Shown in pieces: positions 55,096 through 63,176 of a stretch of DNA of 64,000 bases; position 1 is the stretch's first letter; each line of letters starts with the position of its first letter. A program made the position numbers and the translations under genes. Below the pieces are notes generated by a model that was given only the letters and a program-made list of their open reading frames with translations, ran no database searches and had not been told where the DNA came from. The DNA is from Bacillus xiamenensis (lineage in GTDB: Bacteria; Bacillota; Bacilli; Bacillales; Bacillaceae): positions 1-64,000 of the forward strand of contig NZ_AMSH01000009.1 of assembly GCF_000300535.1 (NCBI RefSeq). The letters are read 5' to 3'.

Positions 55096-56056
55096 ATTAT
55101 ACGGGGAGTTTATTCTGGAAGATATTTTTATTGATTTATTAAATACAAAGGAGATTAAAAGATTAAAAGGTGTACACCAAGGTGGGGCCGGTTACCTTAT
55201 AAATAAGAGCTGGAATGTAAATAGATATGAACATTCATTAGGTGTAATGCTTTTAGTAAAAAAATTAGGGGGACAAAAAGAAGAACAAATCGCAGCCTTA
55301 CTTCATGATATATCTCATACGACTTTTTCGCATGTAATTGATTATGTGTTTAATAATGAAAATGAAGATATACACGAATTAATATATAAGTATGTAATTG
55401 AAAATTCAGAAATATCTAATATTTTAAATAAAGATGGTTACTTGTATAAGGAATTATTATTGGATAATCGTGAATACAGTTTATTGGAAAGAAAAGCCCC
55501 TCATCTATGTGCCGATAGAATTGATTACACTTTAAGGGATATGTATCGCCATGGAAATATAACTTCGTTTGAAGTGGATAACTTCATTAATAGTTTAAGA
55601 GTTAAAAATGGTATAATTTACATAAACGATATTGATCAAGCAGAGTGGTTTGTAGAATTATATTACAAAGAAGTAATAGACTACTTTTTAAATCCACTAA
55701 ATGTATATATAAACGATATAATAAAGAGAATTTTGAAATATACAATAAAAAATAAGATTGTTCGTCTGGAACAATTGTTAACTACTGATGATGAGATTAT
55801 GGAATGTTTTAAAGAGAGTAATGATTCATATGTGCAAAGTTTATTAAATGAAATTAGTAACAACAAATCCTTAAAAAGTAGTTTCAAGGATGATTATGAT
55901 ATTTTTCATAGAAATAAACTAAGGATAATAGATCCTTTAGTACAATCAGAAGCTGGATTATTAAAAGCTTCTAAGCTCTCTCCCAAAGTTCATCAAAAAA
56001 ACAAAGAAGCAAAATATAGAGCGGAGAAAGGAATATATATAAAAGTTAAAAATTAG
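55079..56056 (+). CDS. HD-domain phosphohydrolase (dGTPase/YwfO-like)
   Basis: The 325-residue protein has the HD-superfamily metal motif: H52 in RYEHSLGV and H76-D77 in ALLHDISHTTFSHV, followed by later acidic and histidine positions (HLCADRIDYTL). The layout matches SAMHD1/dGTPase-like nucleotidases such as B. subtilis YwfO. I chose ATG 55079 (MKVIDELYGEF), where family similarity begins; ATG 55067 is possible. Its start is inside the CYTH gene, so the two are translationally coupled, suggesting they act on the same (tri)phosphate compound. A terminator-like stem-loop follows at about 56069-56101. Confidence 0.8.
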   Translation: MKVIDELYGEFILEDIFIDLLNTKEIKRLKGVHQGGAGYLINKSWNVNRYEHSLGVMLLVKKLGGQKEEQIAALLHDISHTTFSHVIDYVFNNENEDIHELIYKYVIENSEISNILNKDGYLYKELLLDNREYSLLERKAPHLCADRIDYTLRDMYRHGNITSFEVDNFINSLRVKNGIIYINDIDQAEWFVELYYKEVIDYFLNPLNVYINDIIKRILKYTIKNKIVRLEQLLTTDDEIMECFKESNDSYVQSLLNEISNNKSLKSSFKDDYDIFHRNKLRIIDPLVQSEAGLLKASKLSPKVHQKNKEAKYRAEKGIYIKVKN

Positions 56057-56068
56057 AATAATATAACA

Positions 56069-56101
56069 AAAAGCCCTGAATTTAGTTTTCGGGCTCTTTG
56101 T
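56069..56101 (+). terminator. Terminator-like hairpin after the HD gene
   Basis: AAAAAGCCCTGAA and TTTTCGGGCTCTTT pair with one or two mismatches around a short loop. It can serve the CYTH-HD unit and separates it from the next transcript. Confidence 0.6.
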
Positions 56102-56216
56102 TATGAATTCATAGCTCTTATCTTTTAGTTGATTTCCATTATAACTGCACAAAAAATAATAATAGATGTAAAATTTCCTAAAGTTTAAATTTTTTGATAA
56201 TTTTAATAATTAGATA

Positions 56217-56244
56217 TTGACAAAAAGTGGTGAACTATTATACT
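56217..56244 (+). promoter_or_regulatory. Promoter of the MFS-to-CPBP gene cluster
   Basis: TTGACA (56217-56222) and TATACT (56239-56244) are separated by 16 bases, and GGGAGGG with ATG 56273 follows. All genes from here to 63929 are on the same strand with small gaps, so this is the likely main promoter. Confidence 0.75.
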
Positions 56245-56272
56245 TTTAATATGTGGGTCGGGAGGGATTAAA

Positions 56273-57511
56273 ATGAATATATGGAAAAGTAAAGAATCTA
56301 TGCTTTTAATTTTCTCTTCAGGGATAACCTTTATTGGGAATGGAATGCATTTTATTGCAGTATCCTGGTTAATTTATCAGTATACGGGGAATCCAATGTC
56401 AGTAGCATTGTTAGTAATATTAACAACACTTCCTACGTTGTTGACTTTTCCTTTTACAGGGGTAATTGCAGATAGATTTGATAGGAAAAAAATAGTCATT
56501 AGTATGGATGTCTTAAGATGTGTTTTTGTGTTGATAATACCTTTAATGTACTTACTGAATGAAATGAATATATATGTTATATATTTATTGACTATACTGA
56601 TATCTATATCTAATAACTTTTTTTATCCGGCTTTTTCAGGTGTTGTAAAAAGTGTGGTACAAGAAAGACTGTTTTTAAAAGTAATAAGTGCAAATAGTTC
56701 AATGTTACAATTAGGAACTATTGTTGGTGCCGGTGTAGCAGGATTATTAATAGCCAACTACTCTATCATGATTGTTTTTTTAATAGATGGAGCAACATTT
56801 TTAGTCTCTGCTTTAATTCTATTGAATGTGAAATACATCCATAACAAGCCAGAATCCATTAAAGGATCAAAATTAGTTATAGATTACTTTTTAAAAGATT
56901 TTCTCTCAGGTTTGAAATACATATTTAACAAAAAAGTTCTAGTATACTTATTTTTAATAGGAATTCTACCTGCTGCTATTATACAAATAATCAATTCTCT
57001 ACTAAGTGTTTATACGAATCAATCATTGGGATTAGGTGTAGATGCATATGGAATGTTAGATGCAATTTTTGCGATAGGGGCTCTGTTTATAGGTGTGTTG
57101 ATGACGTTTGTAAATAATGTAAATCCGCAAAAATTAATCACATTTAGTTTTTTTATAATGGGAATAGGGTTTCTAATAATTTCTATCGCAGGTTCATTTT
57201 TCATTGCTGCAATTGGCCTATTTTTGTTAGGAGTATCTATTTTAATGGAGAGTGCGTGTAGAAAAAGCCTGATAATGCAATTGGTGGATGAGAACTATAT
57301 TGGAAGAGTAGAAAGTTTTAATTGGGCGATTTATTCTGTGATAGCTCCATTATGTACAATTGCCGCCACATTATTCAATGGTCAAATAGGAACTACATCT
57401 TTGTTTTTTTATATCTCTGTAATTTTGATAGCAATATCTATTTTTTCAGTCCCTTTTTTTAATAAAAATGATTTGCAAATAAACTCTGAAACTGCAATGG
57501 ATATAGAATAG
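56273..57511 (+). CDS. Major facilitator superfamily transporter (probable exporter)
   Basis: The 412-residue protein has about twelve hydrophobic segments and the MFS motif A in the loop between helices 2 and 3 (GVIADRFDRKKIV). It resembles macrolide-efflux-like and other drug or peptide exporters of the DHA-type group. As the first gene of the cluster, it is a candidate for product export or self-protection. The substrate is unknown. Low GC and AT-ending codons contrast with the preceding ribosomal genes. Confidence 0.85.
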   Translation: MNIWKSKESMLLIFSSGITFIGNGMHFIAVSWLIYQYTGNPMSVALLVILTTLPTLLTFPFTGVIADRFDRKKIVISMDVLRCVFVLIIPLMYLLNEMNIYVIYLLTILISISNNFFYPAFSGVVKSVVQERLFLKVISANSSMLQLGTIVGAGVAGLLIANYSIMIVFLIDGATFLVSALILLNVKYIHNKPESIKGSKLVIDYFLKDFLSGLKYIFNKKVLVYLFLIGILPAAIIQIINSLLSVYTNQSLGLGVDAYGMLDAIFAIGALFIGVLMTFVNNVNPQKLITFSFFIMGIGFLIISIAGSFFIAAIGLFLLGVSILMESACRKSLIMQLVDENYIGRVESFNWAIYSVIAPLCTIAATLFNGQIGTTSLFFYISVILIAISIFSVPFFNKNDLQINSETAMDIE

Positions 57512-57543
57512 ATAATATTAAATACAATAAAGGAGATGTGAGA

Positions 57544-58584
57544 ATGAAAATGACAATAAATGATATATCTCCAGTAACTTTAAAAAGTATGGCTCACTAT
57601 AACAGAACAGTTAACGGAATAAAAACAACCAGTAGAGAAAAAGTAAATGAAGCTTTAAGAAATGGATGTGGAATTCAGGAAATTAATTATATATTAAGAT
57701 ATCCGGAAGTTATGTTATGTGATTTAAGTAATCCAGAATATCCATTGAATCTCTGCGATAACGAGACTATTATAGAATGCTTTGATCTGATTAATTCTTT
57801 ACTAGGAGAGAAAATAAAGAATACAAACTTCACTAGAATCTATGGTGATAATTTAAAGAGTGAAATAGCTATTAACGGTCCAACAAAAGAAGAGTTAATT
57901 AATTTTAAAACAGAAGTTCTCAATGAAGTGTATGAAAGAATGAATATTTATTCGAAAGTGTGTTTAGATTTATATAATGCCAGAGGTATACATCAAATTA
58001 GGAGTATTGATAGTGCTTCTAGTGTTGCAAGGGCACAATATGAGAACCTTATTAATAAATATAAAGAAATTATAATATCAGAGAACTCTTACTCGAATAT
58101 AAAATTATTTAATTTAAATAAGATATATCAAAATCATAGAGTTTGGTCAGATATTTCTCAAATTGCTGAATCTAAGTTATTTATTCTAACTGCTGGTCTT
58201 CCCTTATCCTTGGGATATATCAATTCTACGCAAGATGCGAATATATATTTTACCGAAATTCATCGCCAGAATGATCCTAATCAAATTTATAAGAAGTGTG
58301 AATTCAATATTATTTATCCTACTTTAACAAAAACTAATTCTATAGTTATCATAGATAAAATATATACAGGTGGAAGTATAAAGTTAGCAGAAGCACGCAT
58401 AAAAGAATCAATGAATGTTAATGTGTTGAAAATTGGGTTATTTCCAAAGGCTTATGAATCACTTAAACATGTAGACTACGTTGTATATGCGGGTAGATTA
58501 ATAAAAACTATTGATATATTAAATAATTTTAATGAACATAATTGGCACTATAAAACCTTATTTTTTGAGAAGGAGGGGGTTTAG
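57544..58584 (+). CDS. Phosphoribosyltransferase-like protein
   Basis: The 346-residue protein has a C-terminal PRTase-type PRPP loop: VIIDKIYTGGS at residues 268-278, with hydrophobic strand, acidic residue, then TGG, as in type I phosphoribosyltransferases. The second acidic residue of the motif is replaced by lysine (IIDK rather than DD or DE), so it may bind a different ribose phosphate or be non-canonical. The N-terminal 170 residues are helical and not recognised. ATG 57544 follows AGGAGATGTGAGA; GTG 57538 is too close to the ribosome-binding site. The last codons contain the ribosome-binding site of the next gene. Confidence 0.65.
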   Translation: MKMTINDISPVTLKSMAHYNRTVNGIKTTSREKVNEALRNGCGIQEINYILRYPEVMLCDLSNPEYPLNLCDNETIIECFDLINSLLGEKIKNTNFTRIYGDNLKSEIAINGPTKEELINFKTEVLNEVYERMNIYSKVCLDLYNARGIHQIRSIDSASSVARAQYENLINKYKEIIISENSYSNIKLFNLNKIYQNHRVWSDISQIAESKLFILTAGLPLSLGYINSTQDANIYFTEIHRQNDPNQIYKKCEFNIIYPTLTKTNSIVIIDKIYTGGSIKLAEARIKESMNVNVLKIGLFPKAYESLKHVDYVVYAGRLIKTIDILNNFNEHNWHYKTLFFEKEGV

Positions 58585-58599
58585 ATTAGTTTTGAAAAA

Positions 58600-59469
58600 G
58601 TGGATTTTTATAAAAAAGAATTAAGAAATTTTTTCAAAGCTTTAAGTGAGGAGTTTGCATGGAGATGGCCTGAAATTGAGACTATAAAACACGGTTTCAG
58701 AGAAAAGATAGGAGCAGATGGTGAAAGAACTGCAAATATTGACTATGCATGTGAACAGATAATATTACATCAATTAAATAAGTTGGAATTCCCATGGATA
58801 GCCTTTTCAGAAGAAATCGGCATGTTTTCAAGTGAACATAATAATAAACTTAGAAATATTGTTTTTTTAATAGATCCATTGGATGCGACACACAACTTTT
58901 TAATAGGATTTCCTTTTTTTTCGATTTCAATATCAGTTTTCATAGATGGGGAGATTAGCCATGGATGGGTTTATGATCCTATTCGCAGAATAACATATTT
59001 AGGTATATCTCATGAAGGTTCCTTTTTGATTAATGAAAAAGGACAATGTAGGAGGCTTACTACTAATAATACGAGAAAATTAAATCAAAGCATTATTGGT
59101 TTAATAAGACCTAAAGATGATAGTGAATATTCTAAGTATAAGGACTTATTTCTTCATAGTAATAAGATCCGATGTCTCTCTTGTTCATCTCTGGAAATAA
59201 TTTATATCGCTGTTGGAATATATGATGGATTCGTTGATCTATCAACTGAAGGTTGGCAAAAACAGTGTGATATAGAAGCTTCCTTATTAATATTAAGAGA
59301 GGCAGGGGGGATAGCCGTTGATAAAAATGGACGCCCATATAAATCAAGTGTGCCTACGCTTGATTCATTAAAAAAAAGAGTAAATATTGTTGCAGGAAGT
59401 AACGATACGATAGTGAATGAGATATTGAAAAGTACTGAAAAGGAGGAAAAATATAATGCTAGATACTAA
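58600..59469 (+). CDS. Inositol monophosphatase/FBPase-superfamily phosphatase
   Basis: Members are magnesium-dependent sugar-phosphate or PAP phosphatases. The 289-residue protein has the metal-binding motif FLIDPLDATHNF (D92, D95), an upstream SEE glutamate pair at residues 70-72, and the second motif CDIEASLLILREAGG. The usual DGT is DAT here. The start is uncertain: GTG 58600 is about 20 bases from the strong AAGGAGGGGG (58571-58579), whereas ATT 58585, directly after the preceding TAG, has ideal spacing and would add five residues. It overlaps the radical SAM gene by 14 bases. Confidence 0.8.
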   Translation: MDFYKKELRNFFKALSEEFAWRWPEIETIKHGFREKIGADGERTANIDYACEQIILHQLNKLEFPWIAFSEEIGMFSSEHNNKLRNIVFLIDPLDATHNFLIGFPFFSISISVFIDGEISHGWVYDPIRRITYLGISHEGSFLINEKGQCRRLTTNNTRKLNQSIIGLIRPKDDSEYSKYKDLFLHSNKIRCLSCSSLEIIYIAVGIYDGFVDLSTEGWQKQCDIEASLLILREAGGIAVDKNGRPYKSSVPTLDSLKKRVNIVAGSNDTIVNEILKSTEKEEKYNARY

Positions 59470-60610
59470 AGATAATCTTAAAGTTTATGGAGAATATAAA
59501 CTTCAACTTTTAGCAAATGGTATTAACTACGACAAGTTATTTTTAGAAGAATATTCTAGAAGGGGGAAATTTATAGAAAAAAGAAGGGCATATGGAAATA
59601 GTGATGAGCAGATGTTTTCAAAAGATATTAAAGTACCTCAAGAAATTATTCTTCCAGAAGGGTTAGTTGTAGCTGTTAATCAAAGGAATAATTCGAAGTG
59701 GAGACTATATTTTGAAAATGAAAAATTCTATGTGGGTGATGGCATAGAAAAATTAGAAATTAGCTTTCCAGAAAGACCAACATTTTATAATGAGTTACTT
59801 GAAGATGGAAGAGGCATTTCAAGGATAGTTACTTTATATGGTAATGCTACTCTTGGCATTTTCAGTCCAGGACATTGTTATTACTGGAATAGTGGGGATG
59901 AGTGTAAATTTTGTTCTTTACAGCCTACCCGTAATAATCAGGCTGATCATGAAATGTTTATTAAACCTAGTATTGCTAAAGAAGCTATTTCTATCGCTTT
60001 GAATAAGGAGAAAAATAGGGTTAAGCATATTTTGATAAATGGTGGAACTATTAAAGATTATGATTTAGGTTTCAAAAAGCATATAGAAGTTTTAGAAGGC
60101 ATAAGAAAACTAGAACTTCCAGATAGTGTGCAAACTCATTTAATTTCTATGCCACCTATGGATTTTAATCTTTTTGATAGACTTGCAAAAACAAATTCAA
60201 CTATTGCAATGGATATAGAAATCTTTGATGAAAAATTATTTGATGAAATCTGTCCTGGTAAATCTAACGAATATGGAAGAGATAGATTTATTAATGCGTT
60301 TAAAGCAGCTGTGCATAGTTTGGGTAAAGGCAATGTATATTGTGGTTTTGTCGCAGGGCTTGAACCGTTAGAATCACTAATTGAAGGTATGTATTTTGTA
60401 GCAAGTTTAGGAGTAGTTCCTGCAGTAAATGTCTTTCATAATGATCCAGGTTCTCATTTTGCTAATCATGAAAGGCCATCTTTAGATTTTATAAGAGAGG
60501 TTGGAAAGCATATGTCAATTATATATAGAGATAATGACTTTACTCCTTTCATTAAGGACACAGGTAGAAATTCATTAGATACCGAAGCATATTTAGGGTG
60601 CTACTTATAG
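59456..60610 (+). CDS. Radical SAM enzyme with CX8CX2C cluster motif
   Basis: Radical SAM enzymes cleave S-adenosylmethionine at a [4Fe-4S] cluster to start radical chemistry. The 384-residue protein has C141, C150 and C153 in GHCYYWNSGDECKFCSL, a CX8CX2C spacing in place of the common CX3CX2C, followed by the ILINGGT SAM-binding strand and further barrel strands (AMDIEIFDE, YCGFVAGLEPLES). It lacks an obvious SPASM or B12 domain. The N-terminal 115 residues are unassigned. The CxFC form with a long first gap recalls the MSMEG_0568-type family linked to nitrilase clusters, from memory only. Good ribosome-binding site AAGGAGG. Confidence 0.8.
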   Translation: MLDTKDNLKVYGEYKLQLLANGINYDKLFLEEYSRRGKFIEKRRAYGNSDEQMFSKDIKVPQEIILPEGLVVAVNQRNNSKWRLYFENEKFYVGDGIEKLEISFPERPTFYNELLEDGRGISRIVTLYGNATLGIFSPGHCYYWNSGDECKFCSLQPTRNNQADHEMFIKPSIAKEAISIALNKEKNRVKHILINGGTIKDYDLGFKKHIEVLEGIRKLELPDSVQTHLISMPPMDFNLFDRLAKTNSTIAMDIEIFDEKLFDEICPGKSNEYGRDRFINAFKAAVHSLGKGNVYCGFVAGLEPLESLIEGMYFVASLGVVPAVNVFHNDPGSHFANHERPSLDFIREVGKHMSIIYRDNDFTPFIKDTGRNSLDTEAYLGCYL

Positions 60611-60639
60611 AAAATAAATTTATAAAGGTAGTGAAAATA

Positions 60640-61317
60640 TTGGGAAAATTTATTTGTTTTGAAGGGCTAGACGGTTCAGGTAAGTCTACAATTGCTAATA
60701 AAGTTGTAGACAAACTTATATATGATAAAGAAGGGAAAATTTTATTTATTGATAAAAAAAAACCAGAATTCTCCAGCGGCTATGTAAATATGCATATGAG
60801 TAAGATAAAAGAGATATTGTGGGATTATTATCCGGATGATCCTCTTTATGAATTGGGTGATTATCATTGGCTTTACTTAAATGCCTCATGGTTTGCTACA
60901 GTTGACAAATGTCGAATTACACCGTTATTAGAGAGTGGCTCAACTATTATAATGGATAATTGGTACTTTAAATTTCTAGCGAGATTCAAAATAAAAAAGA
61001 ATTTTAATTATTCTGTAGCACAAATGTGTTTCTCGCCTTTAATAAAACCTGATATTACAATTTTTCTAGATGTTGATCCGTCTATATCCGTAAAAAGACG
61101 TACTAATTATTCCATTACAGAGACTGGGAATATGGATGGGTATTCAGGTCGTACTCAAGATAATTATATAAAATATCAGAATGAAGTAAGAAATGTGTTG
61201 AAAAAAATGAGTGAAGATCATAATTGGATTGTAGTTCCAGTTGAAGACGAGAGTGAAGAAGAAATTGCAGATAAAGTGTACAAAATAATAAAAAGTAAAT
61301 TGAGATCGGTAGTATGA
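60640..61317 (+). CDS. Thymidylate-kinase-like nucleoside monophosphate kinase
   Basis: The 225-residue protein begins MGKFICFEGLDGSGKST with the P-loop at residues 9-17, as in thymidylate kinases, and has LDVDPSISVKRR equivalent to the LDVxPExxxxR motif. The usual DRYxxS segment is replaced by DNWYFKFLARF, so the substrate may not be dTMP. TTG 60640 gives the canonical start; GTG 60631 is in frame but too close to the ribosome-binding site. It is unlikely to be the housekeeping tmk, given its context and divergence. The stop overlaps the NUDIX start (ATGA). Confidence 0.75.
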   Translation: MGKFICFEGLDGSGKSTIANKVVDKLIYDKEGKILFIDKKKPEFSSGYVNMHMSKIKEILWDYYPDDPLYELGDYHWLYLNASWFATVDKCRITPLLESGSTIIMDNWYFKFLARFKIKKNFNYSVAQMCFSPLIKPDITIFLDVDPSISVKRRTNYSITETGNMDGYSGRTQDNYIKYQNEVRNVLKKMSEDHNWIVVPVEDESEEEIADKVYKIIKSKLRSVV

Positions 61318-61760
61318 ATCCAAGATTTTCTAAAACGTGGGATGGTTTACCTGTGAGCAAAGTGCCGCCTTTTGGAGCTGCGATTATTATATATAAATTA
61401 GAAAAGAATATACCATATTTTCTGATATTACATAGGAAACACAAAGGTATTGATTACGAAGGAAGATGGGCCTGGGGCCCCCCAGCTGGAGCCAGATTTC
61501 CAGGTGAAGAGATTGAAGTATGCATGAAACGGGAATTATTTGAAGAAACTGGTTTACAAGTAGACTGTAAAGAATTGATTATTGCTGAAAAAAGTTGGAG
61601 TCTTTACTATGGGGAAGTGGATAATGATGTAACAATTTCTCTTTCCGAAGAACATGACAGATTTCTATGGGTGGATTTTGACGAAGCAATTTCCAGATGT
61701 TCCCCTGAAATTGTAAAAGATCAAATAAGATATATATATAAACTAATTTCTGTGAGGTAA
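61314..61760 (+). CDS. NUDIX hydrolase
   Basis: NUDIX enzymes hydrolyse nucleoside diphosphates linked to another moiety. The 148-residue protein has a complete Nudix box from G59 to L81 (GX5EX7REUXEEXGU, with REL-F-EETGL). The N-terminal strand and HRKHKGIDYEGRWAWGPP resemble small ADP-ribose or nucleotide pyrophosphatases. It is coupled to the kinase-like gene upstream and lies three bases from the nucleotidyltransferase. Confidence 0.9.
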   Translation: MNPRFSKTWDGLPVSKVPPFGAAIIIYKLEKNIPYFLILHRKHKGIDYEGRWAWGPPAGARFPGEEIEVCMKRELFEETGLQVDCKELIIAEKSWSLYYGEVDNDVTISLSEEHDRFLWVDFDEAISRCSPEIVKDQIRYIYKLISVR

Positions 61761-61763
61761 TAT

Positions 61764-62609
61764 ATGAATTCAACATTAATGAAAAATAGAATAAATACAA
61801 ACGCAATTAAAGAAGCTTTAAAAGGAAAATCAAGAGAAAATTGGATTGTTTATACTGCGGGTTCCATTATGGAAGGGTTCGGAAATGAAAATTCTGATGT
61901 TGATGTATATATAATTTGTGATTTGGAAGCAATAAGTAATGAGTTTGCTGGAGGCTATAAAGAAGGTGAGATATCAATAATAGAGGAGAACACTATAGTC
62001 TACAACACTATTATTGGTGATACTAGATATGATTTTGAATATTGGGATTGGAAAGAAGTTAATAAGATTGTAGAAAAATTAAATAATTTTAATTTTGGAA
62101 CAGATCAGTATAAAGACAGGTTAAGTAAAAGTGAAATCGATTTTATCCACAGACTTAAATATGGAAATCCTGTAATTAACAAGAATTCTTTTGCATCCTT
62201 TATAAAAAATATTGTATTTGATAATTTAGGGTATATACAGGTAATCGTTCATTCAGAACAATATGATGGTTACTTAGAGGATATTGAAGGAGCATTATTA
62301 TCAAATGATTTTGGAACATCATATGTTATATCAAAATTATTACTTGAGACTTCTGTGACATCTTTTCTCAGTGTTCATGGTGAAACTAATCCTAGTAGAA
62401 AGTGGTTATACAGAAAATTAGAAAGATTTCAAAATAACAATAATAATGAAATCAATTTATTGAAGAAGTATTTAACTTTAGACTCTTATTGTTTTGATGA
62501 AAGAAATATTGAATCTCATATTGAAACAGTAATAGAATTTTGCCAGGAATTAAACTTAAAAACGCAATATATAATAGGAAAAAAACAAATTATTTCAAGA
62601 GGAGAATAA
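61764..62609 (+). CDS. Polymerase-beta-superfamily nucleotidyltransferase
   Basis: The 281-residue protein has the nucleotidyltransferase signature: G33-S34 in TAGSIMEGFG and D45xD47 in NSDVDVYII. The C-terminal half is helical, as in aminoglycoside-type or MNT-type enzymes, and might bind the acceptor. In Firmicutes lasso clusters such as paeninodin and pseudomycoidin, a nucleotidyltransferase gene accompanies the PqqD-like gene and decorates the peptide. That parallel is from memory and does not fix the role here. It lies two bases before the PqqD-like gene. Confidence 0.8.
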   Translation: MNSTLMKNRINTNAIKEALKGKSRENWIVYTAGSIMEGFGNENSDVDVYIICDLEAISNEFAGGYKEGEISIIEENTIVYNTIIGDTRYDFEYWDWKEVNKIVEKLNNFNFGTDQYKDRLSKSEIDFIHRLKYGNPVINKNSFASFIKNIVFDNLGYIQVIVHSEQYDGYLEDIEGALLSNDFGTSYVISKLLLETSVTSFLSVHGETNPSRKWLYRKLERFQNNNNNEINLLKKYLTLDSYCFDERNIESHIETVIEFCQELNLKTQYIIGKKQIISRGE

Positions 62610-62611
62610 AA

Positions 62612-62866
62612 ATGATTCCAAAAAAACATATGTTTGTTAAGCACAGATCTGTGATGGGAAAGGAATATTTGGTTAATAAAAGAGAGGCTTTTCAATTAGA
62701 TGATGTAGGTGCAGTTATTTGGAGAAATATTAACGGTAAAGATTCACCTGAAGTTATTGCTAAAAATGTAGCAGAGCACTTCAGTTGTGATGAAATTGTG
62801 GTTAAAGATGACGTTAATGAATATATAAATGAATTAGTTGAAAATAATTTGGTGAAATTTTTATAA
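62612..62866 (+). CDS. PqqD-like RiPP recognition element protein
   Basis: PqqD-like proteins bind the leader of a precursor peptide and present it to a modifying enzyme (PqqD, lasso B1, RRE domains). The 84-residue product has the typical FQLDDVGAVIWRNINGKDSPEVIAKNVAEHF core and the acidic DEIVVKDDVNEYINELVENNLV end, including the ValPro-less short N-terminal strand. ATG 62612 follows AAGAGGAGAATAAA. It stands immediately upstream of the peptide array, the strongest argument that the peptides are its substrate. Confidence 0.85.
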   Translation: MIPKKHMFVKHRSVMGKEYLVNKREAFQLDDVGAVIWRNINGKDSPEVIAKNVAEHFSCDEIVVKDDVNEYINELVENNLVKFL

Positions 62867-62871
62867 TAAAG

Positions 62872-62901
62872 CCTATACTTCTTAAATTAAAGGAGTATAG
62901 G
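62872..62901 (+). promoter_or_regulatory. Hairpin upstream of the peptide array
   Basis: CCTATACTTCTT (62872-62883) pairs with AAGGAGTATAGG (62890-62901) as a 12-bp stem with one G-U pair and an AAATTA loop. No T-run follows, so it is probably a processing or stability element rather than a terminator. Its right arm overlaps the left arm of the longer inverted repeat. Confidence 0.7.
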
Positions 62902-62934
62902 AGAAGGGTATCTAGTCTGGGAGGGTGTGAAAAT

Positions 62935-62994
62935 ATGTATAAAAAACCAAAATTAGTAAAGGTGAAATTACCTACAGCTTTAGTAAATGTTTAA
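62935..62994 (+). CDS. Putative precursor peptide 1
   Basis: The 19-residue peptide MYKKPKLVKVKLPTALVNV is basic and begins with YxxPxL (Y2, P5, L7), the motif that lasso leaders use to bind the B1/PqqD-like recognition domain. Only about ten residues follow, so any core is very short or the whole peptide is a carrier. It follows GGAGGGTGTGAAAAT with good spacing. It has no cysteine, serine or aromatic residue other than Y2, which limits thioether or dehydration chemistry; T14 and the C-terminal NV are the notable sites. Confidence 0.7.
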   Translation: MYKKPKLVKVKLPTALVNV

Positions 62995-63055
62995 ATGCTA
63001 TTTCAAATTGGTAAAATATTAACAAACTAATTAATAGAGAGGAGGGTGTGAAAAT

Positions 63056-63115
63056 ATGTATAAAAAACCAAAAGTAGTAAAGGTGAAATTACATACAGCT
63101 TTAGTAAATGTTTAA
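63056..63115 (+). CDS. Putative precursor peptide 2
   Basis: Second copy, 19 residues: MYKKPKVVKVKLHTALVNV. It differs from copy 1 by L7V and P13H, so the YxxP part and the C-terminal TALVNV are unchanged. It has the same ribosome-binding site, GGAGGGTGTGAAAAT. Two substitutions in 19 codons, with otherwise near-identical DNA, suggest relaxed or diversifying selection between positions 7 and 13. Confidence 0.7.
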   Translation: MYKKPKVVKVKLHTALVNV

Positions 63116-63176
63116 ATGATATTTCAAATTGGTAAAATATTAACAAACTAATTAATCGAGAGGAGGGTGTGAAAAT

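Noticed and set aside
61764-62609. MNT/HEPN-type toxin-antitoxin nucleotidyltransferase
   Set aside because: The protein is 281 residues, much longer than MNT antitoxins, no HEPN partner is adjacent, and it is tightly packed with the PqqD-like gene.
62872-62901. Rho-independent terminator before the peptide array
   Set aside because: The stem is good but no T-run follows, and the array has no separate clear promoter, so a processing or stability role is more likely.
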